This document shows positions 26,066-33,327 of a stretch of 64,000 bases of DNA, piece after piece. Source of the DNA: Nocardioides luti (GTDB lineage Bacteria; Actinomycetota; Actinomycetes; Propionibacteriales; Nocardioidaceae); assembly GCF_014212315.1 (NCBI RefSeq), contig NZ_JACKXE010000001.1, positions 124,001 to 188,000 on the forward strand. The letters are read 5' to 3'. The notes under the pieces were generated by a model. That model searched no databases. It was not told where the DNA came from and worked only from the letters and a program-made list of their open reading frames with translations. Every line of letters starts with the position of its first letter. Position 1 is the stretch's first letter. A program made the position numbers and the translations under genes.

Positions 26066-27135
26066 CGCGCGGCCTCGTGCGCGAGCCGCGCCTCGAAGAG
26101 CGAGCGGACGCCGGCGTCGGAGCGCAGCAGGTCGAAGGCGTAGGCCGCGTGGCCCGGCACGTAGCCGTTGCCGACCAGCATCGTGACGTCGGCGGCGAGC
26201 CCCTCGGCGCCGAGCGCGGCGGCGGAGAACGACGTCGCCATCGAGAAGAAGATGACCGACCCGCCCTCGGCGGTGGCCAGGATCGCGCCGCCCTCGCAGC
26301 CGGGGACGTCCACGCACACGACGGTGACGTCCGCCGGACCACCGGCGCCGGTCACGGCGTCGCGCAGGCCGATCGGGTTGCGGGCGTCGGCGACCACGAC
26401 CTCGTCGGCGAGTCCGGATGCGCGCAGCAGCTCGGCCTCCGCGTCGTGCGGCACGACCCCGATGGTGCGGGCGGCACCGGCCCGCCGGGCGGCCGCGAGG
26501 CTCAGCGAGCCGGACTTGCCGCCGCCCCCGATCACGGCCACCGTCGGGGCGGTGCCGCGGGCGGCGTACCCCTCGACGACGCGGGCGGTCAGGGCCGGTG
26601 CGCCGCACACGTCCATCACCGACAGGGAGAGGTCGTGGGGCAGGTCGTCGGGGATGACGGCGGCGATCGAGCGCCCGAAGAGCACGGCGTAGCCGTCGCA
26701 CGGCACCTGCTCGCCCGTCGCGTCCCAGCGCGCCAGGCCGTCCTCGATGACCAGCGGGGTCAGCGTGAGGGAGACCAGCGTCGCGACCCGGTCGCCGACG
26801 GCGAGCCCGAGGGGGGACCGCTCCCCCACCTCCTCGACGGTGCCGATGAGCATCCCGCCCGACCCGGTGACCGGGTTCTGCATCTTGCCGCGCGTCGCGA
26901 CGATGTCGAGGACCTCGGCCCGGATCGCGTCCCGGTCGGTGACGGCGTACTGCGTGTGCGCCCGCTCGAGCTGGCGGAAGGAGGCCGCGTCGAGGTTGAG
27001 CTTCTCGACCCGGATGCGGACCTCGTCGGGCCACACCTCGCGGCGGGTGTCGAGGCGCTGGGCGGCCTGGGGCAGGACGACCGTGTCGTCGAGGACGCGG
27101 TGCAGACCGGTCGGATCGCTGTCGAGGGCCACCAT
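26062..27135 (-). CDS. kdd: L-erythro-3,5-diaminohexanoate dehydrogenase
   Basis: 357 residues. Kdd oxidises 3,5-diaminohexanoate with NAD to 5-amino-3-oxohexanoate plus ammonia. Visible are GKMQNPVTGSGGMLIGTVEEVG, SLTLTPLVIEDG, VPCDGYAVLFGRSIAAVIPDDLP and the dinucleotide site VAVIGGGGKSGSLSLAAARRAGA (about residues 199-221). These are characteristic of Kdd rather than general MDR enzymes. It is the first gene of the minus-strand operon and is divergent from kamA. GGAGG lies about 10 nt before the ATG, inside the palindrome CGGAGG-TT-CCTCCG. Confidence 0.92.
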   Translation of the reverse strand: MVALDSDPTGLHRVLDDTVVLPQAAQRLDTRREVWPDEVRIRVEKLNLDAASFRQLERAHTQYAVTDRDAIRAEVLDIVATRGKMQNPVTGSGGMLIGTVEEVGERSPLGLAVGDRVATLVSLTLTPLVIEDGLARWDATGEQVPCDGYAVLFGRSIAAVIPDDLPHDLSLSVMDVCGAPALTARVVEGYAARGTAPTVAVIGGGGKSGSLSLAAARRAGAARTIGVVPHDAEAELLRASGLADEVVVADARNPIGLRDAVTGAGGPADVTVVCVDVPGCEGGAILATAEGGSVIFFSMATSFSAAALGAEGLAADVTMLVGNGYVPGHAAYAFDLLRSDAGVRSLFEARLAHEAAR

Positions 27136-27303
27136 GGCGGAGGTTCCTCCGTAAATTCAGGGCTGGGACGGGAGATCGTACGGCGCGCCATTGGACTAGC
27201 CGGACATTCTCCTCGTACTCTGGCAGAGGTGGCCCAGCCCACACAACTGAACGCGCCGCCGTGCGACGTCCCCACACCCTTCGCCGCAGACCCGGGAGTC
27301 CCC
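27136..27303. promoter_or_regulatory. Divergent kdd/kamA control region
   Basis: 168 bp between the two arms of the lysine cluster. On the plus strand a weak candidate promoter for kamA is TTGGAC (27191-27196) with TACTCT (27216-27221), 19-nt spacer. CGGAGG-TT-CCTCCG (27138-27151) overlaps the kdd ribosome binding site. No lysine or cobalamin riboswitch pattern could be recognised; the region is too short for a typical cobalamin element. Confidence 0.45.
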
Positions 27304-28758
27304 ATGAGTATCGAGACCGCCATCGGCCTGGAGACCGGCCAGCCCTACCCCTACCAGCGCACCGAGCTCGTGGAGCCCGACTGGACCCGCTTCCCGGGCT
27401 GGAAGGACGTCACGGCCGCTGACTGGGCCTCGGTCCAGTGGCAGCGCGCGCACTGCGTCAAGAACGTCAAGCAGCTGCGCGAGCTGCTCGGCGACCTCGT
27501 CGACGACCGCTTCTACGCCGACCTCGAGCGCGACCAGGCCGAGCGGGCCACGATGTCGATGCTGGTGCCGCCGCAGATGATGAACACCATGGTGCCGCTG
27601 TCGGTCCCGGCCGGCCCCGGCTCGCTCACCGACGCGTTCTACGCCGACCCGATCCGGCACTACATGATCCCGGTGTTCAGCGACCGGCGCACCGACTGGT
27701 CCTCGCACCCGCACGCGACGCGCGACTCGCTGCACGAGCACGACATGTGGGTGGCCGAGGGCCTCACCCACCGCTACCCCACCAAGGTGCTGGCCGAGCT
27801 GCTGCCGACCTGCCCGCAGTACTGCGGCCACTGCACCCGGATGGACCTGGTCGGGAACTCGACCCCGGTCATCGAGAAGCTGAAGTTCGTCGCCAAGCCC
27901 CACGACCGCCTCGGCGACATGATGGACTACCTGCGCCGCACCCCCTCGGTGCGCGACGTGGTCGTCTCCGGCGGCGACGTCGCGAACATGCCCTGGCCGC
28001 GGCTCGAGGACTTCCTCACGAAGCTCCTCGAGATCGAGAACATCCGCGACATCCGGCTCGCCACGAAGGCCCTGATCGGGCTCCCCCAGCACTGGCTGCA
28101 GCCGGACGTCGTGGCGGGGATGACGCGGGTGGCCGGCCTGGCCCGCTCGCGCGGGGTCTCGATCGCGATGCACACCCACGCCAACCACGCGAACTCCGTC
28201 ACCCCGCTGGTCGCCGAGGCGGCCGGTGCGATGCTCGACGCCGGCCTGCGCGACGTGCGCAACCAGGGCGTCCTGCTCAACGGGGTGAACGCCGACCCGC
28301 ACGCGCTCCTGGACCTCTGCTTCGGGCTGCTCGACGGCGCCCGGATCATGCCCTACTACTTCTACATGTGCGACATGATCCCGTTCTCGGAGCACTGGCG
28401 GGTCTCGGTCGCCGACGCCCAGCGGCTGCAGCACCACATCATGGGCTACCTCCCCGGCTTCGCGACGCCGCGCATCGTCTGCGACGTCCCGTTCGTCGGC
28501 AAGCGCTGGGTGCACCAGCTCGCGGACTACGACACCGAGCGCGGGATCTCCTACTGGACCAAGAACTACCGCACCTCGATCGAGCAGACCTCCGAGGACG
28601 CGCTCTCGCGGACCTACGAGTACTACGACCCGATCCACACCCTGCCCGAGGCCGGCCAGGCCTGGTGGGCCGAGCACGGCAACCTCGACGAGTCGGCGCT
28701 GAAGGCGGCCGAGGTGGCCGAGGCGTCGCGCCGGATGGCGGCCCTGCAGGCGTACTGA
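27304..28758 (+). CDS. kamA: Lysine 2,3-aminomutase, radical SAM
   Basis: 484 residues. KamA converts L-lysine to beta-lysine using a 4Fe-4S cluster, SAM and PLP. The radical SAM motif is CPQYCGHC (Cys170, Cys174, Cys177), followed by VVSGGDVANM (the GGD-like strand) and HTHANHANSVT. The PLP lysine is probably Lys400 in DVPFVGKRW; classical KamA has a glycine-rich GGGGK loop here, so this is a divergent branch. GGGAG precedes the ATG at 27304; the long upstream reading frame is antisense to kdd. Faces the kdd operon and supplies its substrate. Confidence 0.92.
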   Translation: MSIETAIGLETGQPYPYQRTELVEPDWTRFPGWKDVTAADWASVQWQRAHCVKNVKQLRELLGDLVDDRFYADLERDQAERATMSMLVPPQMMNTMVPLSVPAGPGSLTDAFYADPIRHYMIPVFSDRRTDWSSHPHATRDSLHEHDMWVAEGLTHRYPTKVLAELLPTCPQYCGHCTRMDLVGNSTPVIEKLKFVAKPHDRLGDMMDYLRRTPSVRDVVVSGGDVANMPWPRLEDFLTKLLEIENIRDIRLATKALIGLPQHWLQPDVVAGMTRVAGLARSRGVSIAMHTHANHANSVTPLVAEAAGAMLDAGLRDVRNQGVLLNGVNADPHALLDLCFGLLDGARIMPYYFYMCDMIPFSEHWRVSVADAQRLQHHIMGYLPGFATPRIVCDVPFVGKRWVHQLADYDTERGISYWTKNYRTSIEQTSEDALSRTYEYYDPIHTLPEAGQAWWAEHGNLDESALKAAEVAEASRRMAALQAY

Positions 28759-28928
28759 CACCGGTCCGGACGAGCCATCCCGCAGCTGGTCACCCCGGTG
28801 CCCGGGCTGGTCAGGTCGGGCCAGACCAGACCACCTGAGCGTGCCATGGACCCCGGTCCGGACGCCGGATGACGATCGAGCCACTGCCCGGCGCTCGACC
28901 GGGCGCCTCTACGTCCGGGAGCTCTGTC

Positions 28929-29747
28929 ATGCGTCGTGTCTCTGCGGTGGTCGCCGTCTCGGTGGCCGCCTTCCTGCTCGCCACCAACCCCGTCGTCGCC
29001 GACGCCGCCAAGATGATCACCGGCGCCTCGATCAAGGACGGCACCGTCACCACGAAGGACATCAAGAACGGCTCGCTGCTCAAGGCGGACTTCAAGTCCG
29101 GGCAGCTGCCCGCGGGCGCCCAGGGACCGGCCGGGCCCACCGGTCCGGCAGGCCCGACCGGGGCCACCGGCGCGGCGGGCGCCGACGGTGCCACCGGTCC
29201 GGCCGGCCCGACCGGGGCCACGGGCGCGGACGGTCCCGCGGGCCCGCAGGGTGCGCAGGGGCCGCAGGGTGCCCAGGGACCGGAGGGAGCCCAGGGGCCG
29301 CAGGGACCCGCCGGACCGATCGGGCCGATCGTGCGCTTCTCGGCCAGCGTCGCGACGGTGCCGGCCAACACGTCGGGCACCGTGTGGGGCTTCGTCGGTG
29401 GCACCAGGCAGATCACCCTCACCAGCAGCTCGCGCCTCTCCGGCGTCGTCTCGGCGACGCTGGCAGGCGCCTCCGCCACGACGGCGGACCTGGGCCTCTG
29501 CACCCAGCAGGCCGCCGGCCCCATCCTCGAGTTCGGTAACGACTACCACGAGAACCTGGGCCTCGGCACGACCAACAGCCTCATCACGATGTCGAGTGTG
29601 TCCACGAGCTCCTACCCGGCCGGGACCTACACCGTCGGGATGTGCATCCGCCAGCACGCGGCGAACATCACCGGGAACTGGACCTCGGGCTTCGTGCAGG
29701 CGCTGCCCACGAACGCGGTGAGCCGCGCGGTCGCCGAGAAGCGCTGA
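28929..29747 (+). CDS. Secreted collagen-like (Gly-X-Y) repeat protein 1
   Basis: 272 residues. Signal peptide about residues 1-25 ([20 protein letters not shown], then ADA). Residues 28-62 are a conserved linker, [18 protein letters not shown], seen in actinobacterial surface proteins. Residues 63-134 are 24 uninterrupted Gly-X-Y triplets rich in GPA, GPT, GPQ and GAQ. The C-terminal 138 residues form a predicted beta-rich domain with two Cys (CTQQ, GMCIRQH). Likely exported and trimeric through the collagen helix; adhesion or surface-layer roles are guesses. Paralogue follows directly. Confidence 0.85.
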   Translation: MRRVSAVVAVSVAAFLLATNPVVADAAKMITGASIKDGTVTTKDIKNGSLLKADFKSGQLPAGAQGPAGPTGPAGPTGATGAAGADGATGPAGPTGATGADGPAGPQGAQGPQGAQGPEGAQGPQGPAGPIGPIVRFSASVATVPANTSGTVWGFVGGTRQITLTSSSRLSGVVSATLAGASATTADLGLCTQQAAGPILEFGNDYHENLGLGTTNSLITMSSVSTSSYPAGTYTVGMCIRQHAANITGNWTSGFVQALPTNAVSRAVAEKR

Positions 29748-29809
29748 GGGACCGCCCGGTCCGACCGGCACCCGCCAGGGACGCCGGCGACCCCATGGCC
29801 TGATCGGGC

Positions 29810-29845
29810 CAGGAGGCCATGACCTGATGAGGTCATGGCCTCCTG
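29810..29845. terminator. Perfect 16-bp stem hairpin between collagen-like genes
   Basis: A 16-bp arm (29810-29825, CAGGAGGCCATGACCT) and its exact inverse (29830-29845) around a GATG loop. It is 63 nt after the first collagen-like gene and 70 nt before the second. It may be a terminator without U-tract, a transcription attenuator or a protein site. Confidence 0.55.
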
Positions 29846-29914
29846 ACCGGACGGAGGTGACGATCGAGGGACCGCCCGGTGCTCGGCCGGGCCCACTCGT
29901 CCGGGAGCTCTGTC

Positions 29915-30805
29915 ATGCGTCGTGTCTCTGCGGTGGTCGCCGTCTCGGTGGCCGCCTTCCTGCTCGCCACCAACCCCGTCGTCGCCGACGCCGCCAAGAT
30001 GATCACCGGCGCGTCCATCAAGGACGGCACCGTCACCACGAAGGACATCAAGGACGGGTCGCTGCTCACGGGCGACTTCAAGTCCGGCCAGCTGCCCGCC
30101 GGCGCCCAGGGCCCGGCAGGGCCCACCGGCCCGGCCGGCCCGACCGGGGCCACCGGCGCGGACGGCGCGACCGGTCCGGCCGGCGCCACCGGCCCGGCCG
30201 GTCCCACCGGACCGGCCGGCCCGACCGGGGACACGGGCGCGGACGGCGCCACCGGTCCCCAGGGGCCGCAGGGTGCCCAGGGGCCGCAGGGTGCCCAGGG
30301 ACCGCAGGGTCAGACGGGACCCCAGGGCCCGCAGGGACCCGACGGTCCCACCGGTCCGCAGGGGATCGTGACGGTCAAGCGGCTCAACGGCGCCGTGCCC
30401 GTCATCCCCGCCTCGCCGGCCAACTTCGTCTTCGCAGGACCCACGGTCAACCTCGCGGTGGAGCCGGGCCAGACCGTCCTCGGAGGAGCATCGCTGGCCC
30501 TGGCCGTCGCGAGCGGCGTCGCCACGTCGACTGTTGACATCGACCTCTGCTACCAGCCGAGCGGATCGACGACAGTGACGAACTTCGTGGGCTTCTCGTA
30601 CGTGAGGGGCCAGGTGACCACCACCCGGACCATCCAGTCCGCCACCGCTGCCGTGAACCCGTCGGTGTCCACCACGTGGAAGCTCGGCGCCTGCGTGCGG
30701 ACCACCGAGGCGCTGGGCAACAACGACTACGTCTCGGGCTGGTTCCAGCTGGTCCAAGGGGCCTCCAGCGCCAACAAGGTCGACAAGGCCGACGCGCGAC
30801 GATGA
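29915..30805 (+). CDS. Secreted collagen-like (Gly-X-Y) repeat protein 2
   Basis: 296 residues. Same signal peptide and linker as the preceding gene, almost identical through residue 62. The Gly-X-Y region is longer (about residues 63-152, 30 triplets, including GPQ/GAQ runs). The C-terminal 144-residue domain differs from paralogue 1 ([20 protein letters not shown], then [11 protein letters not shown] and [10 protein letters not shown]) but keeps two Cys at similar spacing. The pair looks like a duplicated export/stalk module with exchanged tips. Ends at a bidirectional terminator. Confidence 0.85.
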   Translation: MRRVSAVVAVSVAAFLLATNPVVADAAKMITGASIKDGTVTTKDIKDGSLLTGDFKSGQLPAGAQGPAGPTGPAGPTGATGADGATGPAGATGPAGPTGPAGPTGDTGADGATGPQGPQGAQGPQGAQGPQGQTGPQGPQGPDGPTGPQGIVTVKRLNGAVPVIPASPANFVFAGPTVNLAVEPGQTVLGGASLALAVASGVATSTVDIDLCYQPSGSTTVTNFVGFSYVRGQVTTTRTIQSATAAVNPSVSTTWKLGACVRTTEALGNNDYVSGWFQLVQGASSANKVDKADARR

Positions 30806-30812
30806 CGGGCCG

Positions 30813-30850
30813 CCGCCCGGTCCTCGACGCTCCGGCGTCAGACCGGGCGG
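30813..30850. terminator. Bidirectional terminator between collagen-like gene and lrp
   Basis: CCGCCCGGTC (30813-30822) and GACCGGGCGG (30841-30850) form a perfect 10-bp stem; the 18-nt loop holds a nested GACGC/GCGTC stem. It overlaps the lrp stop codon and lies 8 nt after the collagen-like gene stop. Confidence 0.65.
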
Positions 30851-31284
30851 TTCTCGTACGGCGTGGACAGCACGATCGTGGTGCGCGTCGACACGTTGGC
30901 GGCCGCGCGGATCCGGGCCAGCAGGTCCTCGAGGTCGATCGGCGCGGCGACCCGGACCTTGAGGATGTAGGACTCGTCGCCGGCGACCGACCAGCAGGAC
31001 TCGATCTCCGCGACGTCGCGCAGCCGCTCGGGTGAGTCGTCGGGCTGCGACGGGTCGATCGGGCGGATCGAGATGAAGGCCGTCAGCGGCAGGCCGAGCT
31101 GGTCGTGGTCGATGCTGGCGCCGTACCCCGTGATGGTGCCGCGGGCCTCGAGCCGCTTGACCCGCTGGTGCACCGCCGAGGTCGACAGGCCGGTCGCCTT
31201 GCCCAGGTCCGTGAAGGACATCCGGCCGTCCGCGGCGAGCAGCTCGAGGATCTTGCGGTCGGTGGCTTCGACGTCGGAGGTCAC
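30838..31284 (-). CDS. Lrp/AsnC-family transcriptional regulator
   Basis: 148 residues. N-terminal winged HTH VEATDRKILELLAADGRMSF, then DLGKATGLSTSAVHQRVKRLEARG; C-terminal RAM effector domain from about residue 60 (LTAFISIRPIDPSQ, IESCWSVAGDESYILKVRV). GTG start at 31284 with TAGGCT 7 nt upstream, indicating leaderless expression. Lrp/AsnC proteins usually sense amino acids, and the lysine cluster lies only 2-9 kb away, so a link is possible but unproven. Divergent from the exonuclease gene with 49 nt between starts. Confidence 0.92.
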   Translation of the reverse strand: MTSDVEATDRKILELLAADGRMSFTDLGKATGLSTSAVHQRVKRLEARGTITGYGASIDHDQLGLPLTAFISIRPIDPSQPDDSPERLRDVAEIESCWSVAGDESYILKVRVAAPIDLEDLLARIRAAANVSTRTTIVLSTPYENRPV

Positions 31285-31333
31285 GCTCGCCAGCCTAGGG
31301 CAACCTGCCGGTGCGGCATGGCAGGATCGGCGC

Positions 31334-32263
31334 GTGACCAGCCCCGAGACCGGCCGCCTGATGCTCCTCGACACCGCGTCGATGTACTTCCGCGCGTTCT
31401 TCGGCGTGCCGGAGGTGCTCGCCGACGACGGGACCCCCGTGAACGCCGTACGGGGCCTGATGGACTTCATCTCCCGGCTCGTCACGGAGTACGACCCCAC
31501 CCACCTGGTGTGCTGCTGGGACAACGACTGGCGTCCGCAGTGGCGCGTCGACCTGATCCCCACGTACAAGGCCCACCGGGTCGTCGAGGAGGTCGCGACG
31601 GCCCCCGACGTCGAGGAGGTGCCGGACCCCCTCGAGGTGCAGATCCCGGTCATCCTCGAGGTGCTGGACGCGTTCGGCATCTGTGTCGTGGGGGCGGACG
31701 GCTACGAGGCCGACGACGTCATCGGCACCCTGGCCACCGGTGCCGGGCAGCCGGTCGACATCGTCACCGGCGACCGCGACCTCTTCCAGCTCGTCGACGA
31801 CGAGGCGGACGTCCGGGTGCTCTACATCGCCCGGGGCGTGCGCAACCACGAGCGCGTGACCAACGAATGGGTCCGGGAGAAGTACGACATCGACGCCGCG
31901 CAGTACGCCGCCTTCGCCACGATGCGCGGGGACGCCAGCGACGGGCTGCCCGGCGTGGCCGGCGTGGGCGACAAGACCGCCGCCACCCTGCTCAACCGCT
32001 TCGGCGACCTCGACGCGATCGTGGCGGCCGCGCTGGACCCCGACTCCGACATGGGTCCCGGCCCGCGCGGGAAGCTCAAGGCGGCGGCCGACTACCTCGA
32101 GGTCGCCCCGACCGTCGTGGCCGTCGCCCGCGACATCGACCTGGGCGAGCACGACACCGTCCTCCCCCGCACGCCCCGCGACCCGGACAAGGTGCTCGAG
32201 CTGGCGCGCCGCTACAACCTCGAGAGCCCCTCCCAGCGCCTCGTGGAGGCGCTCACCCGCTAG
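31334..32263 (+). CDS. 5'-3' exonuclease (PolA N-terminal/FEN-like)
   Basis: 309 residues. A stand-alone 5' nuclease domain as in the N-terminus of DNA polymerase I. Motifs: LMLLDTASMYFRAFF, VCCWDNDWRPQWRVDLIPTYKAHR, GYEADDVIGTLA and VTGDRDLFQLV (metal-binding acidic residues), and the helix-hairpin-helix DGLPGVAGVGDKTAATLL. It removes 5' flaps or RNA primers. Start GTG 31334. Its length is typical for the actinobacterial group. Confidence 0.93.
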   Translation: MTSPETGRLMLLDTASMYFRAFFGVPEVLADDGTPVNAVRGLMDFISRLVTEYDPTHLVCCWDNDWRPQWRVDLIPTYKAHRVVEEVATAPDVEEVPDPLEVQIPVILEVLDAFGICVVGADGYEADDVIGTLATGAGQPVDIVTGDRDLFQLVDDEADVRVLYIARGVRNHERVTNEWVREKYDIDAAQYAAFATMRGDASDGLPGVAGVGDKTAATLLNRFGDLDAIVAAALDPDSDMGPGPRGKLKAAADYLEVAPTVVAVARDIDLGEHDTVLPRTPRDPDKVLELARRYNLESPSQRLVEALTR

Positions 32264-32309
32264 GTCCCGACCCCTCCCGCCGGAGCCCGCGACGACCTAC
32301 CATCGGACC

Positions 32310-32621
32310 ATGGTCCGCCGTGGCGTCCTCGCCGGTGCCGCCACCGTCCTGGTGCTCGCGGCCACCGCGGGCACGCCGGCGGTCGCCGGCCCGCAGCCGT
32401 GGGGCCGTCCGACGACCGGCCACGGGCACGAGCGACCGGGTCACCACTCCGACCGCCCCCGTCTCCCTCTCGAGCCTCCCCCGGGCCTGCTGGTCCCACG
32501 GGTCGAGCCCGCGGAGCCCTGCATGCTCATGGTCTCGACGTACCGCGGGCGGGAGATCGGCCCGTGCGACCCGCCGATCGGCTCGACGGAGAGTCGGATC
32601 GTCCCGGTCCACGGCCCCTGA
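32310..32621 (+). CDS. Small secreted protein, unknown function
   Basis: 103 residues. A clear signal peptide (MVRRGVLAGAATVLVLAATA, cleavage near AVAG at about residue 27), then a His/Pro-rich stretch (TTGHGHERPGHHSDRPR) and a tail with two Cys (PCMLMVSTYRGREIGPCDPP) likely forming a disulfide. TACCAT lies 6 nt upstream of the ATG, which supports a real leaderless gene. I do not recognise the family. Confidence 0.6.
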   Translation: MVRRGVLAGAATVLVLAATAGTPAVAGPQPWGRPTTGHGHERPGHHSDRPRLPLEPPPGLLVPRVEPAEPCMLMVSTYRGREIGPCDPPIGSTESRIVPVHGP

Positions 32622-32661
32622 GGGCTCGCCGGGCAACCGGAGGGCTCGTACCGTGGTCGGC

Positions 32662-33327
32662 ATGACCCGGATCGCGATCGTCGGGGGCCACGGACAGGTG
32701 GCCCAGCACCTCATCACCGAGCTCAGCCGGACGGGGCACACCCCCGTCGCGCTGGTGCGGAAGGAGGAGTACCGCACCGAGCTCGAGGGCCTCGGGGCCG
32801 AGGTCCGGCTCCTGGACATCGAGCAGCAGGACGCCGCCGGCTTCGCCGAGGCCTTCGCAGGCTCGGACGCCGTGGTCTTCGCGGCCGGCGGCGGCGCCGA
32901 CGGTGACATCGAGCGCAAGCGCACCGTCGACCTGGAGGGCTCGCTGAAGTCGGTCGAGGGCGCGCGGCTGGCCGGGATCGACCGGTTCGTGCAGATCTCC
33001 GCGATCAGCGTGGACGAGCCGCTGCCCGAGGACACCGGCGACGTCTGGCGGGCGTACGTCGAGGCGAAGCGCGACGCCGACGCCGCCCTCCGCGCCAGCG
33101 ACCGGGCGTGGACGATCATCCGACCGGGCCGGCTGACCGACGACGCGGCGACCGGCCGGGTCGCCCTGGGCCCGGACGTGGAGCGGGGCGACGTGGCCCG
33201 CGCCGACGTGGCCGCCACGGTCGCCGCCGTGCTCGGCGAGGACGCGACGATCGGGCAGCAGTGGAACCTCGTCGGCGGCGACGTGCCGGTCGCCGAGGCC
33301 GTGCGTCAGTCCGCCAGCCCGGAGTAG
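32662..33327 (+). CDS. NAD(P)-binding oxidoreductase, atypical SDR
   Basis: 221 residues. Rossmann motif MTRIAIVGGHGQVAQHLI at the N-terminus, then DAVVFAAGGGADG, RFVQISAISVDEPL, a YVEAKRDADAAL segment (YxxxK-like) and WTIIRPGRLTDD. This is the atypical SDR group of NmrA/HSCARG-like NAD(P)H-binding proteins, here without recognisable catalytic specificity. TACCGT is 7 nt before the ATG. Its last 22 bp overlap the 3' end of convergent helY. Confidence 0.88.
   Translation: MTRIAIVGGHGQVAQHLITELSRTGHTPVALVRKEEYRTELEGLGAEVRLLDIEQQDAAGFAEAFAGSDAVVFAAGGGADGDIERKRTVDLEGSLKSVEGARLAGIDRFVQISAISVDEPLPEDTGDVWRAYVEAKRDADAALRASDRAWTIIRPGRLTDDAATGRVALGPDVERGDVARADVAATVAAVLGEDATIGQQWNLVGGDVPVAEAVRQSASPE

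Larger units (their letters stand above)
28912..30111 (+). repeat. Duplicated 5' region shared by two collagen-like genes
   Basis: 28912 to about 29125 is nearly identical to 29898 to about 30111 (offset 986 bp). The shared part covers the ribosome binding site, signal peptide and first 62 codons, with few substitutions (Asn47/Asp47 and KAD/TGD at residues 52-54). The identity breaks down after the collagen segment starts. This indicates recent tandem duplication or gene conversion. Confidence 0.85.

Noticed and set aside
26077..27303. Long N-terminal extension of kamA
   Set aside because: The extension is antisense to kdd; the real ATG at 27304 has a ribosome binding site and a KamA-like start.
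27136..27303. Lysine riboswitch controlling the lysine cluster
   Set aside because: 168 bp only and none of the conserved lysine-box core could be recognised by eye.
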